Numbered from the stretch's first letter, positions 54,244 to 63,287 are shown. The stretch is 64,000 nt of DNA from Alphaproteobacteria bacterium (GCA_003139615.1 PLJH01000015.1:1-64000); one strand, 5' to 3'. Program-made: numbers and translations. Notes: generated by a model from the sequence alone, not told the origin.

Positions 54244-54999
54244 ATGTCGCGCTTTTCGCTGGCAGGCAGAACCGCGTTCGTGACCGGCGGCAGCCGCGGC
54301 ATCGGCCGCGCGATTGCCATCGGGCTTGCGGAGGCGGGCGCCGACGTGGCGCTCAGCTATCGCGAAAAAGCCGACGACGCCCACAACGTCGTGCGCGAAA
54401 TCGAAGCACAGGGACGCCGCGGACTCGCACTCAAAATGGATGTCGCCGACCGGGCAAATGTCGAAGCGGCCGCGAAGGATGCCAAAGGGATATTGGGTGC
54501 GATTTCGATTCTCGTGAACAATGCCGGCATCAACAAACCGACGGATTTCGATCAGGTGACGGACGCGGATTGGGACTCGATTCTCGCGACCAACCTCAAA
54601 GGTCCGTTCGTCTGCGCGCAGGTGTTTCTGCCTTTGCTCGCGCAAGCCGGTGGCGGGAGCATCGTTCATATCGGCTCGGTCAGCGGACAATATGGCGGGC
54701 CACGCACTGCTCACTATGCGGCGTCCAAAGCCGGCCTGATGTCGCTTGCACAAGTGATCGCGCGCTTTGGTGCGCAACATGGCGTGCGTTCGAATGTTGT
54801 GGCCGCCGGACTGATCGCCTCCGATATGGCGGGTGCGGCAATGGCGGCCGCGAGTGTACAGAAAGCAGCCGAAAACATTCTGCTCAAGCGCATGGGCACG
54901 ACGCAGGAAGTGGCCGATGCCGTCGTGTTCCTCGCAAGCGATGCCTCGTCCTACATCACGGCGCAAACGTTGAACGTCAATGGCGGGCTCTATTTCTGA
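54244..54999 (+). CDS. Short-chain dehydrogenase/reductase (FabG-like)
   Basis: A 251-residue classical SDR: TAFVTGGSRGIGRAIAIGLA for NAD(P), NNAGI, catalytic serine in IVHIGSVSGQYGG and YAASKAGLMSLAQV, C-terminal ASDASSYITAQTLNVNGG. FabG-like in sequence, but the context of transketolase halves and an ATP-grasp protein points to a sugar or keto intermediate as substrate. Overlaps the next start (TGATG). Confidence 0.87.
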   Translation: MSRFSLAGRTAFVTGGSRGIGRAIAIGLAEAGADVALSYREKADDAHNVVREIEAQGRRGLALKMDVADRANVEAAAKDAKGILGAISILVNNAGINKPTDFDQVTDADWDSILATNLKGPFVCAQVFLPLLAQAGGGSIVHIGSVSGQYGGPRTAHYAASKAGLMSLAQVIARFGAQHGVRSNVVAAGLIASDMAGAAMAAASVQKAAENILLKRMGTTQEVADAVVFLASDASSYITAQTLNVNGGLYF

Positions 55000-56216
55000 T
55001 GGCAAAGACACTTCTCATTGTCTCCGGCGGCATCGAAGCGGCAGACGCCGCCAAGCGCGCCAAGGAAATGGGCTACTACGTCGTGGTCTCCGATCGCGAT
55101 ACGGAGGCGCCCGGTTTTGCCTTTGCGGATTCCTGCCTGATCGCGGATGTTTATGGCGCCGACGAAACGGCCGCAGCTGCCGAACGCTTCAGCCGCAAAA
55201 TCCGCCGCATCGATGGTGCAATCTGCGTGGCTGCGGATGCACCGATGACCGTCGCGGCGATTTCAAAAAAGCTCGGGCTGGGTGGCCTCTCGTTTCAGAG
55301 CGCGCGACTCGCCTCCGACAAGCTCGCGATGAAGCAGCGCTTTCAGGATTCGGGCGTGCCTGTTCCGTGGTTTTCGCAAATTTCCACGCCGCAGGCGCTG
55401 GCGCGCATCGCCATCGAGCGCGGTCGCGATCTTGTGATCAAACCGGTCGACAGCCGCGGCAGCCGCGGCGTGCAGCGTGTGGCCCAGGTCAAGGACCTCG
55501 ACAAGGCGTTCTTCCTCGCGCGATCGCATTCGCCAACAGATCGCGTGATGGTCGAGCAATATCTGAGCGGCCCGCAAGTCTCCACCGAATCCATCGTGGT
55601 GGACTGCAAATGCTACACGCCCGGTTTTTCGGATCGGAACTACGAATATCTCGAACGCTATGCCCCGTTCTTCATCGAGAATGGCGGCGATCTGCCGAGC
55701 AGCCTTCCACCCGACATCCAGGCGAAGGTGAAGGATGTCGTCGCGCGCGCCGCGGCCGCACTCGGCATCGTCAACGGCACCGTCAAAGGCGACATCGTCG
55801 TGCATGACGGCGAACCCTATGTCATCGAGCTTGCAGCCAGGCTGTCCGGCGGCTTCTTCTGCACGCGCGAAATTCCACTCAATACCGGGGTCGATTTCAT
55901 CGGTGCGGCGATCAAGGTCGCGCTCGGCGATCCTGTCTTGCCGGAGGAATTGGAGCCCAAAGAATTCACACCCGTCATCCAGCGTTATGCATTTCCGAAG
56001 CCCGGCAAGGTCGTGTCGGTGACCGGCGCGGAGAATGCCCGCAAGATCCCCGGCGTCGCCGAACTTGTCGTGACGGCGCGGCCGGGCGATGTGATTCCGC
56101 CAGCAGGCGACAAGCGTCCGTCCGCCGCCATGGTTCTCGCCACCGGCGCGTCGCGCGATGCGGCCATTGCCGCTGCAAACGACGCTCTGGCCCAGCTGCG
56201 TATCGAAATCGCATGA
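54999..56216 (+). CDS. ATP-grasp ligase-like protein
   Basis: A 405-residue ATP-grasp protein with pre-ATP Rossmann domain (TLLIVSGGIEAADAAKRAKEMGYYVVVSD), ATP-binding core (RDLVIKPVDSRGSRGVQRV; DRVMVEQYLSGPQVSTESIVV) and metal site (VIELAARLSGGFFCTREIPLNTGVDF). Resembles carbamoyl-phosphate-synthase/PurT-type carboxylate-amine ligases. It would join a carboxylate to an amine or thiol; substrate unknown. Overlaps the next gene as ATGA. Confidence 0.83.
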   Translation: MAKTLLIVSGGIEAADAAKRAKEMGYYVVVSDRDTEAPGFAFADSCLIADVYGADETAAAAERFSRKIRRIDGAICVAADAPMTVAAISKKLGLGGLSFQSARLASDKLAMKQRFQDSGVPVPWFSQISTPQALARIAIERGRDLVIKPVDSRGSRGVQRVAQVKDLDKAFFLARSHSPTDRVMVEQYLSGPQVSTESIVVDCKCYTPGFSDRNYEYLERYAPFFIENGGDLPSSLPPDIQAKVKDVVARAAAALGIVNGTVKGDIVVHDGEPYVIELAARLSGGFFCTREIPLNTGVDFIGAAIKVALGDPVLPEELEPKEFTPVIQRYAFPKPGKVVSVTGAENARKIPGVAELVVTARPGDVIPPAGDKRPSAAMVLATGASRDAAIAAANDALAQLRIEIA

Positions 56217-58201
56217 ACGCGCCGTTCCCGTTGCGCGAAGCGGGCGCCTCGACGGCGACGCTGCAGCTTTTCGCTTTCTTCCACCTCAATCTCGCGTTCT
56301 CTTCGATCGAAGAGGAACAGCGCGGCGAAGTTATCAAACGCTGTTACTGGCCGCTGCTCGATCTGGCGCAAAACGATGGCCCGATCGGCCTGGAGATCAC
56401 GGGGTTCACGCTGGAGGAAATTGCTGCGCGCGATCCCGAATGGTGCGGACGTGCGCGCGCGCTGATCGCCAAAGGCCGCATCGAGCTGATCGGCTCGGGC
56501 TACGCCCAAATCATCGGGCCTCTCGTGCCGGCGGCCGTCACCGAAGCCAATCTTCGCATCGGCCACGAAATCTATGAGCGCCTGCTCGGATGCCGTCCGT
56601 CGCTCGCACTGGTGAATGAACAAGCTTATTCGGCCGGTCTCGTGGGTCTTTATCTCGACGCGGGTTATCGCGCGCTTCTGATGGATTGGGACAATCCCGC
56701 GGCGCATCATCCGGAATGGCCTGCGGAAACCCGCTATCTGCCCCAACGCGCCATCGGTAGCGACGGACGCGAGATATCGCTTCTGTGGACCAGTACGGTC
56801 GCATTCCAGAAACTGCAGCGCTTCGTTCACGGCGACATGACGCTGGGCGATTATCTTGGTTATGTCGGAAGCCGTCGCGGCTCGCATCCGCGTGCGCTCT
56901 GCCTCTACGCCAGCGACGCCGAGATCTTCGATTTTCGGCCGGGACGCTACAAGACCGAAGAGGCCATCGGCGGTATTAGCGAATGGACGCGTTTCACCCA
57001 GGCACTTGGCGCCATTCGAGCCGAGCCGGGCTGCGAACTCGTGGCGCCCAGCGATGCTTTGAATCTCGCGACTGAAGAAGGCGCAAACCTTCCGCTGCGG
57101 CTGGAGTCGGCCGATTGTCCCGTGCCTGTCAAAAAACAGCGCAAATACAGTCTCGCCCGCTGGGCCGTCACGGGCCGCGACGATGTGGCCATCAACGCCG
57201 CGTGCGAACGCATCTGTCATGAGTTCATCGCACGCGGCGCAGATGAAGCGGCCTGGAAGGAACTCTGCTATCTCTGGTCGGGTGATTTCCGCACGCACAT
57301 CACGGAAAAGCGCTGGACGCTGTTTTGCGAGCGGCTTAAGCGCGCCGAACGGAATTGGACTGTCGAAAAAGCCGGAACGCTCCGCCGGCCGAACGATGTG
57401 CAAAGCATACTGGAACGCCACATCGATATCTCGACACCGTCTCTTTCAGCCACGCTCGATCGCCGGCGTGGGCTGGCCATCGAGCGGTTGACCTTCACGG
57501 GCGACCAGCGCGCCGTCATTGGTGGATTGCCGCATGGCCATTTCGACGACATCGCGCTTCAGGCGGACTGGTACACCGGCGATTGCGTGTTCGAAGCGCC
57601 GGGTGAGCACAAGGTCACGGATCTGGAATGGTGCGAAGCGCATGTGTGGCGCTCGCCGGAAGGCGATCAACTTGCGTCCGCCAAAGCCGGGACATCGAAA
57701 GGCGCGATCGAAAAAATCATGTGTTTCCGCGCCAACGAGCCGCGCGTCGACTTCGACGTGACCTTCCATTGGAGCGATTGGGGCAAGGGCAGCCTGCGTC
57801 TTGGCCACGTCACGCTTCTGCCGGACGCCTTCGATTGGGAAAAGCTTTCCTTAACGACGCACAATGGCGGTAAGGAATGCGAAACCTTTCTCCTTAAGGA
57901 CACGCTCGTCGATCATGGCGCGCCGGTTTCTTTCCTCGTGTCGTCGTCTCATGGGCTCGGAATGACCGAAGGTTGGGCGGCAATCGGCGACGGCAAGACC
58001 ACCATCCGTATCGACGTAGACCGCGTCACAGCGCCGCTTTTGGGCTTCCTGACGCACAAACGGATCGGCGGCAGCCTGTTCTGCCAGTTCGTGCTGTCGG
58101 CGCTCGAACTCGACGAGACCCGCAAGCCTTCGTCCTATATCGCCGGCCCCCGGCGCTTTCGATTTGGCATATCGCGCATGCATTCCGCAGGGAATAATTA
58201 A
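56213..58201 (+). CDS. GH57-like glycoside hydrolase family protein
   Basis: A 662-residue protein with an N-terminal GH57/38-like barrel (LFAFFHLNLAFSSIEEEQR; GRIELIGSGYAQIIGPLVP; LALVNEQAYSAGLVGLYLDAGYRALLMDW). The glutamate in VNEQAYS aligns in order with the GH57 nucleophile and the aspartate in LYASDAEIFDFRPGRY with the acid/base. A beta-sandwich tail starts near residue 400. There is no signal peptide, so it acts in the cytoplasm, perhaps as a transglycosylase. Family call by pattern only. Confidence 0.65.
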   Translation: MNAPFPLREAGASTATLQLFAFFHLNLAFSSIEEEQRGEVIKRCYWPLLDLAQNDGPIGLEITGFTLEEIAARDPEWCGRARALIAKGRIELIGSGYAQIIGPLVPAAVTEANLRIGHEIYERLLGCRPSLALVNEQAYSAGLVGLYLDAGYRALLMDWDNPAAHHPEWPAETRYLPQRAIGSDGREISLLWTSTVAFQKLQRFVHGDMTLGDYLGYVGSRRGSHPRALCLYASDAEIFDFRPGRYKTEEAIGGISEWTRFTQALGAIRAEPGCELVAPSDALNLATEEGANLPLRLESADCPVPVKKQRKYSLARWAVTGRDDVAINAACERICHEFIARGADEAAWKELCYLWSGDFRTHITEKRWTLFCERLKRAERNWTVEKAGTLRRPNDVQSILERHIDISTPSLSATLDRRRGLAIERLTFTGDQRAVIGGLPHGHFDDIALQADWYTGDCVFEAPGEHKVTDLEWCEAHVWRSPEGDQLASAKAGTSKGAIEKIMCFRANEPRVDFDVTFHWSDWGKGSLRLGHVTLLPDAFDWEKLSLTTHNGGKECETFLLKDTLVDHGAPVSFLVSSSHGLGMTEGWAAIGDGKTTIRIDVDRVTAPLLGFLTHKRIGGSLFCQFVLSALELDETRKPSSYIAGPRRFRFGISRMHSAGNN

Positions 58202-58249
58202 CCGCGTTCTGCAACCATTGGCGTCGTCAACCCGAAGGACGCAAATATC

Positions 58250-59347
58250 ATGGGGCAACGCGCCACCAAGATTTTTCTGCCGGCCAATGAAACACCGGAC
58301 AACGTCGAACCGATCAATCGCGGCTTTCGCGATTTCACCCAGCCCTGGCTCGATCTGAACGACAAGGCCGTGATGATCACGGGCGGCACCGGCTCTTTCG
58401 GCAAGCATTTCGTCAAGCTGGTGATCGAGCGCTACAAGCCACGCCGTCTGGTGATTTTCTCGCGCGATGAACTTAAGCAATATGAAATGCAGCAGCTGTT
58501 CCCGATGGAGCAGTATCCGTTCATGCGTTATTTCATCGGCGATGTGCGCGACCGCGACCGCCTCGAGCTCGCAATGCGCGATATCGACTATGTGATTCAC
58601 GCGGCAGCCCTGAAACAGGTCCCGACGGCCGAGTACAATCCTTTCGAGTGCATTCGCACCAATGTGTTCGGCGCGGAAAACCTCGTCTACGCCGCGCTGC
58701 GCCGCAATGTGCGCAAGGTGATCGCGCTGTCGACCGACAAGGCCGCCAATCCGGTCAATCTCTATGGCGCTTCCAAGCTCGCCTCGGACAAGATTTTCGT
58801 GGCTGCCAACAATCTGGCCGGCGCGGACGGCACCCGTTTCGCCGTCGTGCGCTACGGCAATGTGTTCGGATCTCGCGGCAGCGTGGTTCCGTTTTTCCGC
58901 AAGCTTGCGGCGGACGGCGCAGAGACCTTGCCGATCACGGATGCGCGCATGACGCGCTTCTGGATCACCCTGACCCAGGGCGTGAACTTCGTGCTGTCGA
59001 GCATGGAGATGACCCGCGGTGGCGAGATATTCGTGCCGAAGATCCCGTCGACCACCATCACCGATGTCGCTACCCTTCTTTGCCCCAAGCTGGGCCAGAA
59101 GATCGTGGGCGTTCGCCCGGGCGAGAAGCTGCACGAGACCATGATCCCGGCCGACGATTCCCGCTGGACGGTCGAGATCGACGACCGCTTTGTGATCCTC
59201 GCGAGTTTCGCCGCGGCGGCCCGCGAAGCCTATCTCAATCGCGGCGCCAAGCCCGTCGCCGAAGGCTTTGCCTATTCCAGCGACACCAATACCGAACAGC
59301 TGGACGCTCGCGGCCTGCAGATGCTGCTCGCCCAGGCGATGGCATGA
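58250..59347 (+). CDS. pseB: UDP-GlcNAc 4,6-dehydratase (inverting), PseB/FlmA
   Basis: First step of pseudaminic acid synthesis: dehydration at C4/C6 with C5 inversion. The 365-residue SDR has VMITGGTGSFGKHFVKLVIE, RDIDYVIHAAALKQVPTAEYNP, catalytic STDKAANPVNLYGASKLASDK, and VRYGNVFGSRGSVVPFF. About 35 extra N-terminal residues precede the Rossmann motif. AAGGA is upstream of the start. Overlaps pseC by four bases. Confidence 0.92.
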   Translation: MGQRATKIFLPANETPDNVEPINRGFRDFTQPWLDLNDKAVMITGGTGSFGKHFVKLVIERYKPRRLVIFSRDELKQYEMQQLFPMEQYPFMRYFIGDVRDRDRLELAMRDIDYVIHAAALKQVPTAEYNPFECIRTNVFGAENLVYAALRRNVRKVIALSTDKAANPVNLYGASKLASDKIFVAANNLAGADGTRFAVVRYGNVFGSRGSVVPFFRKLAADGAETLPITDARMTRFWITLTQGVNFVLSSMEMTRGGEIFVPKIPSTTITDVATLLCPKLGQKIVGVRPGEKLHETMIPADDSRWTVEIDDRFVILASFAAAAREAYLNRGAKPVAEGFAYSSDTNTEQLDARGLQMLLAQAMA

Positions 59348-60579
59348 GCGCGCCTGCCGTCAAGGCCGAGCGCCTTCTCGTCAATCGCTTTCTGCCCTAT
59401 GGCCGCCAGGTCATCGAGGAAGACGATATCGCCGCCGTGGCGGAAGCCATGCGTGGCGAGCTTCTGACGACGGGCCCCTATGTCGGCCGGTTCGAAACGG
59501 CTCTCTGTAAAACCGTCGGCGCGAAGCACGCGGTCGTTTGCGCCAATGGAACGGCAGCGTTGCATATGGCCGCGCGCGCACTCAATCTTGGACCCGGAAC
59601 GAAGGTTATCGTTCCCTCCATCACCTTTCTAGCCACGGCCAGCGCACCGCATTTGAACGGTGCGGACATCGTGTTCGCGGACGTCGATCCGGACACCGGA
59701 TTGATGACACCGAAAACTCTCACCGAGGCTCTTGAGCGCGCCGGCGGTGCCGATGCCGTTTTCAACGTTCATCTGAACGGTCAATGCGGCGCAATCGAAG
59801 AGATTGCGCAGATCGCGCACGCCCACCGCGCCAGAATCGTCGACGATGCCTGCCATTCTCTGGGAACGGGATATGTCGCGGCCGACGGGTCGGCAACGAC
59901 TATCGGCTCAAACGCCTTTTGCGATCTCAGCATTTTTTCGTTTCATCCGGTCAAGTCGATCGCCATGGGCGAAGGCGGCGCGGTGACCGCCAACGATCCG
60001 GAACTGGTCAAGCGGCTCCTGCGCGCCCGCAGTCACGGCATGACGCGCGATCCTTCCGACTTTGTGAATCTCGACGAGGCGTTCGACGAAACCGGCGCGC
60101 CCAATCCTTGGTATTACGAACTGACCGAGCCGGAATTCAACTGGCGCGCAAATGACATTCAATGTGCGCTCGGTGTCTCGCAATTGGGCAAGCTCGGCCG
60201 CTTTGTAGCGCGTCGTCGCGCGATCGCGGCGGCCTATGATTCCTTGCTTGCATCGTTGGCGCCGATCGTCCGTCCGCTCGCGCGCACGCGCCGCGCGTTG
60301 CCGGCGTGGCACCTCTATGTCGCACGCATCGATTTTACGGCAGCCGGCATTTCACGCGCGAAGTTGATGCGCCATCTGTCCGCGCTTGGCATCGGCACCC
60401 AGGTCCACTACTTCCCTGTTCACCGCCAACCCTATTATGCCGACCAATTCGAGACGCCGGAGCTTGCCGGTGCGGATCGGTACTACGCGCAAGCCCTGAG
60501 CCTGCCATTGTTCGCATCCATGACGGTGTCGGATGCCGAGACCGTAGTACAGGCGCTGATCGAGTGCCTGGGCCTTTAA
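59344..60579 (+). CDS. pseC: UDP-sugar C4 aminotransferase PseC/FlmB
   Basis: Second step of pseudaminic acid synthesis, adding the C4 amine from glutamate. The 411-residue DegT/DnrJ/EryC1-fold enzyme has RQVIEEDDIAAVAEAMRGELLTTGP, CANGTAALHMAARAL, IVDDACHSLG, PLP lysine in FSFHPVKSIAMGEGGAV, and C-terminal GIGTQVHYFPVHRQPYY. Ends before a strong terminator, so it is the last gene of the run. Confidence 0.93.
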   Translation: MSAPAVKAERLLVNRFLPYGRQVIEEDDIAAVAEAMRGELLTTGPYVGRFETALCKTVGAKHAVVCANGTAALHMAARALNLGPGTKVIVPSITFLATASAPHLNGADIVFADVDPDTGLMTPKTLTEALERAGGADAVFNVHLNGQCGAIEEIAQIAHAHRARIVDDACHSLGTGYVAADGSATTIGSNAFCDLSIFSFHPVKSIAMGEGGAVTANDPELVKRLLRARSHGMTRDPSDFVNLDEAFDETGAPNPWYYELTEPEFNWRANDIQCALGVSQLGKLGRFVARRRAIAAAYDSLLASLAPIVRPLARTRRALPAWHLYVARIDFTAAGISRAKLMRHLSALGIGTQVHYFPVHRQPYYADQFETPELAGADRYYAQALSLPLFASMTVSDAETVVQALIECLGL

Positions 60580-60627
60580 GGCCTTGATATTTCGCGACTT
60601 CGTCTTTCGACAAACTCGCAAACAGAT

Positions 60628-60675
60628 ACGGGCGGAGATCCTCGTTGGAACCTCCGCCCGTTCTTTGTCTTTTTT
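60628..60675 (+). terminator. Intrinsic terminator after pseC
   Basis: ACGGGCGGAG (60628) pairs perfectly with CTCCGCCCGT (60652), followed by a T-rich tract to 60675. Closes the 49.4-60.6 kb run before the convergent flagellin gene. A second hairpin, AAGCGACG/CGTCGCTT, lies near 60716-60738. Confidence 0.8.
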
Positions 60676-60791
60676 GAAGAGATACCCACTCCCACGACCC
60701 TTGGACGCCCTGGGGAAGCGACGACGTGGCGTCGCTTGCAGGACGGAAAGGAACGGCGGAACCGGAATGCCCGGCCCCGCCGCCAGAGTGA

Positions 60792-61622
60792 TTATCCGAA
60801 CAACTTGAGCGCGATCTGCGGCGCACTGTTCGCGATCGACAAAGCCTGCACGCCGAGCTGCTGCTTGACCTGCAAGGCGTTCAACTGCGCACTTTCTGTT
60901 GCCATATCGGCGTCGACAAGGTTGCCGATACCGGTGGTGAGCGCAGTGGACAACTGCGAGACGAAGGTCGATTGGATCGAGAACTTCGACACGCCGCTCG
61001 ACAACTGAGCAAGAGCGGAGTCGACGTTGGTCAACGAGGATTCGACCGTTGAGATCATCGTGGACGCCTTCGACTGGGTCGAGATCGAACCGGTCGAAGC
61101 AATCGTCACGATCTTTCCGCTGAGGCTCATGTTTTCCGCCGAAACGGTGATGCGATGCGAACCGTCGGTGGAGGCAAGAGCCGTGATCGTCTTGGTCGAA
61201 CCGTCGATCAGGTTGACGCCGTTGAACTGGGCGTTCTGCACGACCGACGTGATCTGGCCGAGCAGAGCCTGGAAGTTTTCGTTCAACGCCTGACGGCTGG
61301 CGGTGTCGAGCGAAGAGTCGGACGCCGACAGGGCCTGGCTCTTCATTTGGATGAGCAGGTCGGAGATCGACTGACCGGCCGAAAGCGCGACATCGACCGA
61401 GGATGTGGCGCGGCTGAGGCTGCCGCTCACCGCGCTGTAACCCGCAACGTCGCCACGCATATTCTGTGCGATGGCGAAAATGGCGCCGTTGTCTTGCGCA
61501 TCGGCGACCGTCATGCCCGAGTTGACGGCGTTCTGGACGGTGTTCAGCCCAGCATTGGTCATGTTGAGGTACTGGAGCGATTGCATCGCGCCGTTGTTGG
61601 TGTTGACGCTAATCCCGTTCAT
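60792..61622 (-). CDS. Flagellin, copy 1
   Basis: A 276-residue filament protein with N-terminal D0/D1 helices (SVNTNNGAMQSLQYLNMTNAGLN), AIAQNMRGDVAGYSAVSGSLSRA, and C-terminal MATESAQLNALQVKQQLGVQALSIANSAPQIALKLFG. There is no large central variable domain and no cysteine, as in Caulobacter flagellins; Ser/Thr in the central part are possible glycan sites. GGAG lies eight bases before the ATG, with a sigma-54 promoter and four dyads upstream. Confidence 0.95.
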   Translation of the reverse strand: MNGISVNTNNGAMQSLQYLNMTNAGLNTVQNAVNSGMTVADAQDNGAIFAIAQNMRGDVAGYSAVSGSLSRATSSVDVALSAGQSISDLLIQMKSQALSASDSSLDTASRQALNENFQALLGQITSVVQNAQFNGVNLIDGSTKTITALASTDGSHRITVSAENMSLSGKIVTIASTGSISTQSKASTMISTVESSLTNVDSALAQLSSGVSKFSIQSTFVSQLSTALTTGIGNLVDADMATESAQLNALQVKQQLGVQALSIANSAPQIALKLFG

Positions 61623-61694
61623 TGGATGGTCTCCGTTCTGGTTTGTGTTTGCAAGCGTTTTGCTCGCCGGGCGTTTTGCCCTGCCAGTACCGTT

Positions 61695-61711
61695 CGCAAC
61701 GGCCGTGCCGG
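61695..61711 (-). promoter_or_regulatory. Sigma-54 promoter of flagellin copy 1
   Basis: On the minus strand CCGGCACGGCCGTTGCG: GGCACG and TTGC with exact spacing; the T before GG and the last base differ from YTGGCACGRNNNTTGCW. Leader about 60 bases to the ATG at 61622. Confidence 0.75.
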
Positions 61712-61769
61712 AGACGGATTCAGAATTGGCTAACTTTCTTTTGCGAGGCGCGGACGGAAAACATCGTCC

Positions 61770-61856
61770 CGGACAAATGTGCCGGGCGGCGCAAACGCCC
61801 GGTAGAATTTACCGACCTACGGCAATTCTTGCCGGGCGGCGCGGCAGAAATTGCCG
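61770..61856. promoter_or_regulatory. Array of four CGG-N9-CCG dyads upstream of flagellin copy 1
   Basis: CGGACAAATGTGCCG (61770), CGGTAGAATTTACCG (61800), CGGCAATTCTTGCCG (61820) and CGGCAGAAATTGCCG (61842), each 15 bases. Their centres are 30, 20 and 22 bases apart, close to whole helical turns. They start 59 bases beyond the promoter. Likely enhancer for an NtrC-family activator such as FlbD; the protein assignment is inferred. Confidence 0.6.
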
Positions 61857-61871
61857 CATTTGATCTAATTT

Positions 61872-61908
61872 AAAAACAAAAGCGGCGCGAAGCTTTCGCC
61901 ACGCGCCG
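61872..61908 (-). terminator. Intrinsic terminator of flagellin copy 2
   Basis: On the minus strand CGGCGCG pairs with CGCGCCG, followed by CTTTTGTTTTTA. It lies 36 bases past the flagellin copy 2 stop and isolates it from copy 1. Confidence 0.75.
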
Positions 61909-61943
61909 TCTTTTGAGACGTTCCGTTCTTGTCGCGCCGAGCG

Positions 61944-62774
61944 TCAGCCGCTCTTGAACAGCGACAAGATGATCTGCGGCGACTGATTTGCGATCGACAG
62001 GGCCTGCACGCCGAGTTGCTGTTTGACTTGCAGGGATTGCAACTGCGCGCTTTCCGTCGCCATGTCCGCATCGACGAGATTGCCGATGCCCGTGGTCAGG
62101 TTGTCTGACAGTTCGGTCACGAACGTACCCTGAACCGAGAGCTTGGATGCGCCGCTCGACAGGCTCGCCAGCGCCGAGTCGACATTGGTGAGGGAGGTCT
62201 CGACTGTCGAGATCATCGCCGAGGCTTTCGACTGGGTGGAGATCGAGCCTGTGGACGCGATCGTGATGATCGAGCCCGAAAGATTCATGTTTTGAGCCGC
62301 GACCGAGATCCTGTGCGAGCCGTCGGACGAGGCGAGGGCCGATATCTGGGTCGTAGATCCGTTGATGAGGTTAAAGCCGTTGAACTCCGCGTTCTGGACG
62401 ATCGAGGTGATCTGGCTGGTCAGCGCCTGGAAGTCCTCGTTCAGCGCCTGGCGGCTTGCCGTGTCGAGCGAGGAGTCGGACGCCGACAAAGCTTGCTGTT
62501 TCATCTGGATCAGCAAATCGGAGATCGACTGACCGGCGGACAGCGCCACATCGACCGATGATGTTGCCCTGTTGAGACTTCCCGAGACCGCCGAATATCC
62601 GGCGACGTCGCCGCGCATATCCTGGGCGATGGCGAAGATGGCGCCATTGTCCTCCGCATCGGCGACCGTCATGCCCGTGTTGATGGCGTTCTGGGTCGCC
62701 CCGAGTTGATCGTTTGTTTCATTGAGATACTGGAGCGACTGCATCGCGCCCATATTGGTGTTTACGCTGAGCAT
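61944..62774 (-). CDS. Flagellin, copy 2
   Basis: A 276-residue paralogue of copy 1 with very similar ends (LSVNTNMGAMQSLQYLNETNDQ; LQVKQQLGVQALSIANQSPQIILSLFKSG). The ATG at 62774 with GGAGAAC upstream is the true start; the track ORF adds 32 residues across the promoter. Separate promoter and terminator show it is its own transcription unit. Multiple flagellins are usual in Caulobacter-like bacteria. Confidence 0.95.
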   Translation of the reverse strand: MLSVNTNMGAMQSLQYLNETNDQLGATQNAINTGMTVADAEDNGAIFAIAQDMRGDVAGYSAVSGSLNRATSSVDVALSAGQSISDLLIQMKQQALSASDSSLDTASRQALNEDFQALTSQITSIVQNAEFNGFNLINGSTTQISALASSDGSHRISVAAQNMNLSGSIITIASTGSISTQSKASAMISTVETSLTNVDSALASLSSGASKLSVQGTFVTELSDNLTTGIGNLVDADMATESAQLQSLQVKQQLGVQALSIANQSPQIILSLFKSG

Positions 62775-62855
62775 TTTTGGTTCTCCGTCACGTTCAGTGC
62801 CCCACGGCGTTCTGCGGCTTCTGTTGAGGGCACCATGCCCCGGTCCCGTAAAGCG

Positions 62856-62872
62856 CAAGCGCCGTGCCACGA
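62856..62872 (-). promoter_or_regulatory. Sigma-54 promoter of flagellin copy 2
   Basis: On the minus strand GTGGCACGGCGCTTGCG: TGGCACG-N4-TTGC matches the consensus core exactly. Leader about 70 bases to the ATG at 62774. Confidence 0.85.
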
Positions 62873-62943
62873 AAAATCTCGACGGCCTTCGAGCTAACCA
62901 ATTGAAATTGAACGATATTTTTTGGGAAACAAATCGTTAATCC

Positions 62944-62958
62944 CGGCATTTCTTGCCG
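62944..62958. promoter_or_regulatory. CGG-N9-CCG dyad upstream of flagellin copy 2
   Basis: CGGCATTTCTTGCCG, 72 bases beyond the sigma-54 promoter, nearly identical to the third dyad upstream of flagellin copy 1. Confidence 0.55.
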
Positions 62959-63287
62959 CCCGGCAGAAGAATAGGGCGGCAGGAAAAGACCTGGCTGGCG
63001 ATTCAACGGCGCCGATTTCGACAAAACGATAGCCCGGAATTCGAAGCGGCGCTTTTTCACCGCGCCTTAACGGCGTCGAATTAGTGTCTCTCACGCTCGG
63101 CTTCAAAGCTGAAACAAGCGCACCGGCGGAATTTAACGACCAGCGCAAAAGGGTAACGGCGGCGGCAACCTTTCAAGAAGGGCCGATCCGTGCGCATTCA
63201 AGACAGTTCTGAAGCGGCAAACCGCAAGCATCATATTGTCGAATCCGGACGAGCGGCATTCATTTGTGTTCGACACGGAGATTTCGC
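62959..63287. other. Intergenic region between flagellin copy 2 and pseH
   Basis: No gene seen in about 330 bases. It holds the distal part of the flagellin control region and the leader of pseH, with a possible TTAA half-site near 63067. I see no terminator or repeat. Confidence 0.4.

Noticed and set aside
55985-57421. 478-residue minus-strand ORF across the GH57-like gene, and the 427-residue one at 57851-59134
   Set aside because: Antisense to GH57-like and pseB genes that have family motifs and overlapping operon starts.
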